Source: Tricholoma matsutake (lineage: Eukaryota > Basidiomycota > Agaricomycetes > Agaricales > Tricholomataceae). From it: 64,000 bases of DNA. The notes under the pieces were generated by a model. That model had not been told where the DNA came from. It worked only from the letters and a program-made list of their open reading frames with translations, and made no database searches. Position 1 is the first letter of the stretch; every line of letters begins with the position of its first letter. Both the position numbers and the translations under genes were made by a program. The stretch lies in NCBI GenBank assembly GCA_026075535.2, contig AP026549.1, forward strand, positions 2,480,001 to 2,544,000, given 5' to 3'. Of this stretch, positions 57,912 through 64,000 are shown piece after piece.

Positions 57912-60899
57912 CTGAGCTTGTATGACTGGATAATGAATTGCACTTGTGAAAAGAGGAGGAAGAGCAACAATGACAATGGCAATCAATCAGATGGCCATAC
58001 ACCACAAAGCTCAGACAATGAAAGTGGGCCAAGAGAGCCTGTAAAGTCTGGAAGGCTTTTGTCATTTGCACCCAAACACCCACTCGCAGAGACACATGGA
58101 GTCCATTGGCAACCAAACAAACAAAAATGTGTTCCAAACTTTGTGGGCCCCACACTTCCCAGGCGTGACCATGGAGACAGGGACTATTACTGTAGCACAA
58201 TGCCCCCTCTTTTCGAACCATGGCATTCAGGATATGACCTAAAAGCTGAGAAGGATACTTGGGAAGAAGCTTTTGACAAATACACTTTCACACCATGCGA
58301 CTGTGAGGTGATGCATTGTGTGAACATACATTATGAATGCCTGGACTCCTTGGATGACTTTCCTGCTCAGATGAAAAAAGGGTCTGTAAGAATGCCCAGG
58401 TGGGCAAGTGATGAAAACATATGGCAGCAATTAAACCAAACAACTGCAGATGATGAGGTAGATAATGACAATGTGAACCCAGTATGGGAGGACATGCTTG
58501 TGGCAGAAAACACTGGTAAAAAGGAGGGTGCTGAAAAAGCTATCAAGGCTATGATGAGATGGTTTTTGGCAGAAAGTGGGTGGACAAATGTTGATGCTTC
58601 AATGTTGCCATCAGATTTGGATTTAGACCCTGAACAGACCCTGAACAAGTGAGTGTCTCAAAATCACCAGCCCAGTGGAAAGCATCAGTAGCAGAGCGAC
58701 GAGCACAAGTGTTGCAAGCCCATAATTGTGATTATGCCTTGGCACCAAACATTTCAAAGAGACATCCAAAGTGGACACCTGACCAGGTTCAAATTGTGAC
58801 CAAGGACCATATGATGGCTTCATATCAGAGCAAACAGTGGCAGAAGATCATTGATCAGGTAGTGGGGGACTTCAAACTGAACAAAGCGCAGGAATGAGCC
58901 TATCGTATTATTTCAACCCATTCGTGCAGTGACAGCCCTGATCAATTAAAAATGAATATAGCAGGGATGGCTGGAACAGGAAAAACACAAGTGTTGCTTG
59001 CACTGATGTTTTTTTTTGCTCAAAAAACTGAGGCCCACCGATTAGTAATTGTGGCCCCAACAGGCAGTGCAGCTGCTCTGCTCAGTGGCTCAACATACCA
59101 TTATACATTTGGCATTAATAGTGATGGCCACAAGACTACTGGTGCACAATTGGCCAAAATTAAAACACGCTTGCAAGGAGTAGACCATGTCTTTCTTGAT
59201 GAGGTCTCCATGCTTTCCTGTTGGGACATGTACAGAATAAGTAGGAGGCTTGCTATGATTAATAATAATGCTGAGATCCCCTTTGGAGGCCTCAATATGA
59301 TATTTGCAGGGGATTTTGCACAATTGCCCCCTCCTATTGGAAAGGAAAATGCTGCATTGTATAGTAGAACAGTAGGCATAAACACATTGTTACTACATGA
59401 TCAAGAATCAGCAATGGGAAAGGCACTATGGCATCAAGTAACTACTGTCGTTGTCTTACAGCAAAACATGAGGCAAAAGCATGAGTCAAAAGATGACACT
59501 GCTTTTTGTACCACTCTAACAAACATGCATTACAAGGCATGTACTGCAGCTGACATCACTTTTCTAAGGACAAGAATTTCCACTAATATCAAGGGCAGGC
59601 CATGTGTTACAGATTGGGAGTTTAGAAATGTGTCCATTATAACCACATGGAATGCCAAGAAAGATGAGATAAACAACCTAGGTGTAATAAGGTTCTCTTT
59701 GGAAACAAAGCAAGCTCTCACACACTTTGTCTCAATTGACACAGTCGCTCAAGAAGATGTAAGTGAAAAACACCATAGATCAAAATGGTCAAATCACAAG
59801 CAGAAGAAGCATGTGAATATACCCCAACATATCCAGGAGCAGCTGTGGAGCCAATCTGCATGTGCAAATACAAAGCTGATCCCAGGAAAGTTGGCGCTGT
59901 GTGTGGGAACACCAATGATGATTCGTGCCAACTCTGCAACAGAACTTTCAATGACCAAGGGTTGTTCACTCTTGGGATTATACTACCAACTCAGAGGGCA
60001 ACAATGTCCTGGATACTTTGTTTGTCTGCTTACTAAATCCTCCAACTGATGTGAACATAGATGGGTTGCCACCAGGTGTTGTACCACTGATCAAAAATTC
60101 TGTAACTACTTCAGTGCGACTGCCAGATGACACCCATCTCAATATTTTCCAAAATCAAGTGGAGATTTTGCCAAACTTTGCAATGACAGACTATGCTTCA
60201 CAAGGCAAAACTCGCCATCAAAATGTTGTGGATCTGGGGCATAGTGAAACACATCAAGCTTATTACACAGCTCTTTCCAGAGGCTCAATGGCTGCTGGAA
60301 CTCTGATAATCTCTGGTTTTCATCCTCACAAAAAACAAGGAGGAGGATCAGGAGCATTAAGGCAAGAGTTTCAGGAATTGGAAATATTGGACACAAGCAC
60401 AGCACTCCAATTCTATGGTAAATTGGATGCAAATGACATGGCAGGGGACCAATGAAAGGCTCTGATTGCTTGGTTTCATAAAAAGAAGGGAGCGGATTTT
60501 ATGCCAGAAGCTATGCACAGGGTGTTGCAATGGGGACCAGGGGATCCTTATTTGGAGTGGACACATAGTGACATGGACTGGCACCTCATCAAACCTTCTA
60601 CCAGAGTGAAACATGATGCTGTGACCAACAACATGCAATCTGGTGAAACAACAGTTAACACACATGGCAAACACATGAGCACACCAACAGAAAATCAACT
60701 GCAGTTTGCACCACAAGCAAAACAACAAAAGACAACAAAAGGGGAGCCACAGATTGAAATTAATGAAGGATTCCTATCACTGCCAGAGGGTACTCAGTGG
60801 TCAAACAACAGCTGTGCCTATGATGCTGTCGTAACAGTGCTCTTTAACACTTGGAAAGAAGATATACTCACAAACAGCATTATCTGGTCTGAGATTAAC
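57912..60899 (+). pseudogene. Helitron-2: PIF1-like helicase half of a RepHel protein with a peptidase-like tail
   Basis: It begins SLYDWIMNCTCEKRRK and continues with the pre-helicase block (LLSFAPKHPLAETHGVHW, VGPTLPRRDHGDRDYY). Helicase motifs: Walker A GMAGTGKT (58964-58987), Walker B VFLDEVSML (about 59190), GDFAQLPP (about 59310), QNMRQK (about 59465), TDYASQGKTR and YTALSRGSMAAGTL (about 60185-60300). After TGA at about 60453 the frame goes on to NNSCAYDAV (about 60805), which recalls the cysteine box of papain-fold peptidases in fungal Helitrons, a weak inference. Lesions: frame change near 58650, TGA near 58895, frame change near 60030, TGA near 60453. It starts at a linker point already present in Helitron-1, so it is from another copy. 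Confidence 0.87.
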
Positions 60900-60918
60900 A
60901 GTGGGTGTCACCCTAACA
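60900..60918 (+). repeat. 19-bp remnant of a family-D LTR 3' tip
   Basis: AGTGGGTGTCACCCTAACA matches 57893-57911 except TG/CA in the middle, the two decay products of one CpG. It sits between Helitron-2 and inverted element E. Confidence 0.6.
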
Positions 60919-63900
60919 CTTAGCCACACCAAGTCACCAACTTTGTACTCTGGAGCACGCGCTCGAGTACAATCTGCATGTCGCATCATGTCATCACTTG
61001 CTTTCTTCAATGCCACCTCTGCTTCTTCTTTTACCTTTTGCATCTTAGATACAAAGTCTTCTACCGACTGTACTTTGACTTCCCTCCTGGGTTCTACTCC
61101 CATGCGAGGATGATATCCATAATTCGCAAAAAAGGGTGACATATGAGTAGCCAAATGGAACTTGTTATTGTGGGAAAATTCGGCAATTGCCAGCCATTTG
61201 GGCCATTCGTTTTGTCGGTAGTTGACAAACATACGTAGGTACTGCTCCAACTCCTGGTTCATTCTCTCTGTCTGCCCATCAGTCTGTGGGTGATATGCCA
61301 TAGATAATTTAGTTTGAATTCCCAATATGTTGTTCAGTTCTCGCATAAACGCAGAAGCAAATTGTGGTCTGCAATCAGAGATAACAGTATTGGGTAACCC
61401 ATGTAACCACCATACCTGATTTAGATAGAGGCGCACCAAGCCCAATGATGAGGTTTCTGTAGTAGTAGGAGTAATATGGACCTCCTTTGTAAAGTGGTCG
61501 CATACTACAAATATTGCATTGTACCCTTGAGCCTCGGGTAATCTGGTAATAAAATCCACAGATATATCTCGCCATGGCGCTTTAGGTATAGGGTTCGGCA
61601 TTAATTTTCCTGCAGGTTTTTCTGAAAATTTCTTTCCCCTCATGCATGTATCACATACCCCAACACATACTTTGAAATTCCGGGCCACCAATAATTTCTC
61701 ATTACTAATTCCAACATCTTCCATCTTCCTGGGTGTCCAGCAGTCAGAGTATTATGATGTAACCGGATGATCTCCATTCACAAATCCTGATCCTTCGGTA
61801 CATACACTTTTCCTCGAAACAACACCAACCCTTGTTCCTCAGCCCATTCATCTCCTTTAATATTACCTTTCTTCTCTCCCTTCAGAGCTTTCATTGCTTC
61901 CACTACCTCATTGTCCATTTCCAAACATTGTCTAATTTTAGACAACATTTCCGTTTCCGAGCTATCTATTAATAGATGCCCTTGACGCATAGCGCAAATG
62001 CAAAAGTATTTGGGTTTGAGCAGGGTAACATTTTTATTGTCCTCCTCCACCCCCCTTTTATGATCAATATGTCTGGATAATGCACCTGTTTTCCTCATTA
62101 AGCTTCCCGCTTTGTGGATCAAGTGAAAATTGAAACATGATAGGAATAGTGCCCAATGCACTTGCCTGCGATTAAGCTTTTTAGCAGACATGAAGTATTG
62201 CAGATTTTGATGATCCATCCAGATCTCAATCTGATGCGTACATCCCTCCAAATAATGCCTCCATCCCTCCAATGCTCGTATTATCCCCAACATCTCTTTG
62301 TCATGCACATCATAATTCCTCTCCACATCATTCAACCCTTTTGACAAGTATGCACAAGGATGCCATTTGTCATCTTCGCACAGCATTGATAATACTGCTC
62401 CAGTAGCAAAATCAGATGCATCGTATTCCACTCACAAAGGGTGTGTGAAATCTACTGGGGCTAATATTGGTCCCTCCACAAACTTCCTCTTCAACTCCTC
62501 AAACGCTGTCTGCTGCTGCTCTCCCCACCTCCATACTACTCCCTTTCGCGTAAGGTTATGTAAGGGTGCAGCAATTTTAGAAAAATTGTGCACAAAGCAA
62601 CGATAATAATTTCCGAGTCCCAAGAAGGCTTGAACCTCCTTGACACGGGTGGGCGCAGGCCAATCTGTGATCACCTGTACCTTGATTGGATCCATTTTGA
62701 TCCCGTCAGGGCCGATCAATAATCCTAGGAACTCAATCTCGCTTGCCCCAAACACACACTTCTCTGGTTTCAAAAATAGATTGCTCCCCGCCAACCTCTG
62801 TAACACCTCCTGCACTATCGCCTCATGATTCTCTTCATCCTCCATGAATATCAGAATGTTGTCAATAAATATTATTACCACGCCTTTGTCTATTACATCC
62901 TTGAAAATGTTGTTCATCATATTTTGAGAGGTCGGGGGACTATTAGTCATCCCAAAAAATGTGACAAGCGGCTCGAAGGATCCTCGATGTGTGGCAAATG
63001 CAGCCTTCCACTCATCCCCTTTCTTTATTTGTACATTGTTGTATCCCCATCGTAAATCCAATTTTGTAAAGACCTTGGCTTTTCCCACCTTATCAATCAT
63101 TTCTGAGATCAACGGCAGGGGGTACGCGTTCTTCACTGTCCACTCATTCAGATACCTATAATCGGTACACATCCTCTTCCTTTGGTCTTTTTTGGGCACG
63201 AAGAATATTGGTGACGTCTGCGGTGATTTCGAAGGTCATATGTATCCTTTGTGCAATTGCTCCTTCAGGAATGCATCCACTTCTTCTTGTTCCATCAGAG
63301 ATAATGGATATACCTTTGACTTCTTTGGCACAAACCCTGGCTTCATCTCAATCGCATGATCCCACTGGCATTCGCTCAGACTCCTTCTTTTGGAACACTG
63401 ACAAATGTTCATGATACACTTTTGGCACCCATTCCTCCACTGGCTTCTCCACCTTCACGATATTCTTGTCCCACGACTGTCCTCCACGAACTGCTCTAAA
63501 GGTTTGCTTCTGCTCTTCTTTCTGGATCATGATCGGAACTTCCCCATTTGGCATTTCCTCATCCTCTACTTCCTCCATTGTAACAGAATACTTTCTTGGA
63601 CATTCTTTCTCTTTCTTTTTCCTTTTTTCCTTCTTCATCTTCCTCCCATACACATTACATTCCTTAGGACAATGAGTCATTTGTACTTTCCCAGTTTTCC
63701 AATCAGTTTTGGGATTATGCTTCCATAACCACGGACATCCTGTTATTAGATTGGTTTTCCCAAGATCGCACACTTTGAATACGGCTCACTCCTGATGCTC
63801 CTGATACTTTAGTACCATAGTCACCTCCTCCTTGATAGTTCCTCCATGATTAACTGTTCCATCAATATTGTACACCATTATAGGTTGCACCAGCTTGCAT

Positions 63901-63995
63901 GTGTTAATACTGTTTCCAGTAATTAAGGATCGATTAATAAATAATCCTGTAGCACCACTGTCAAGCAATGCTTCCACATCAATAGCTGCATGCAT
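60919..63995 (-). pseudogene. Element E pol: protease, RT, RNase H, integrase (partial)
   Basis: Protease ALLDSGATGLFIN lies near 63950. RT runs from about 63380 to 62600 with the active box FIDN (codons 62858-62863). RNase H follows (EYDASDFATGAVL, VERNYDVHDKEML), then integrase (SVDFITRLPEAQ, VISDCRPQF, MNQELEQYLRMF). Breaks: TGA near 63784, a damaged PVGSCDHAIEM region near 63360, TGA near 63240, TGA near 62432, TGA near 61780, and a 10-bp deletion near 61640 that removes part of the integrase zinc finger. E keeps the 98 bp of RNase H that D lost. At 63029-63031 it has CAA where D has TGA. Confidence 0.87.
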
Positions 63996-64000
63996 GTCCA
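60919..64000 (-). mobile_element. Gypsy element E: same family as D, inverted, truncated, runs off the right edge
   Basis: Integrase to protease of the D family is readable on the minus strand from 60919 to the edge. The element stops abruptly inside integrase after YKVGDLVWLS, without chromodomain or 3' LTR. The join is to an LTR tip of the same family in opposite orientation. The rest of protease, gag and the 5' LTR would lie beyond 64000. Confidence 0.85.

Noticed and set aside
42402..60899. One Helitron split by a single 12-kb insertion
   Set aside because: Both halves contain the YDW landmark followed by unlike linkers, so they overlap and must be different copies.

Overview
The window looks like repeat-rich nuclear DNA of an Agaricomycete mushroom. 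Two full-length Ty3/gypsy elements match, in LTR length (426 bp) and unit length (6,047 bp once a 130-bp duplication is removed), my recollection of marY1 from Tricholoma matsutake, so T. matsutake or a close relative is the best guess. Short canonical fungal introns (GTAAGT donors, ACTAAC branch sites), Helitron Rep/helicase fragments and decayed gene families that I associate with agarics agree with this. I see no rRNA, tRNA or CRISPR array.

Layout. Positions 1-276 (minus) hold the start of an apparently intact host gene that runs off the left edge. From 1207 to about 24765 lies one nest: an old, 5'-truncated marY1 copy (A, minus) is split by a LINE (2558-20973, plus, 13-bp target duplication). 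The LINE is itself split by marY1-B (2914-8839, minus) and marY1-C (10668-16844, plus). Removing B and C with one copy of each 5-bp target duplication rejoins both LINE reading frames without a shift. From 24.9 to 41.7 kb are decayed multi-exon genes: an agaric family of unknown role, a protein with an HxD...H oxygenase-like pattern followed by a chromodomain, a long uncharacterised protein broken only by TGA codons, an aldo/keto reductase, and another unknown family. From 42.4 to 45.8 kb is a Helitron Rep half. From 46.3 to 50.7 kb are two foldback elements, a broken minus-strand multi-membrane-segment gene and a CpG-retaining stretch. From 52.66 to 57.91 kb is a second gypsy family (D, plus), then a Helitron helicase half from a different copy (57.9-60.9 kb), then the same gypsy family in reverse (E, minus) running off the right edge.

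How it fits together. Almost nothing here is an intact gene. The dominant process is CpG decay: at several codons the elements carry the three states CGA, TGA and CAA of one ancestral CpG. The second catalytic aspartate of reverse transcriptase became asparagine by a CpG-to-CpA change in four elements. marY1 shows a plausible self-priming arrangement like Tf1: ten bases just after the 5' LTR are complementary to ten bases in the LTR that lie 25-30 bp downstream of a TATA-like box.
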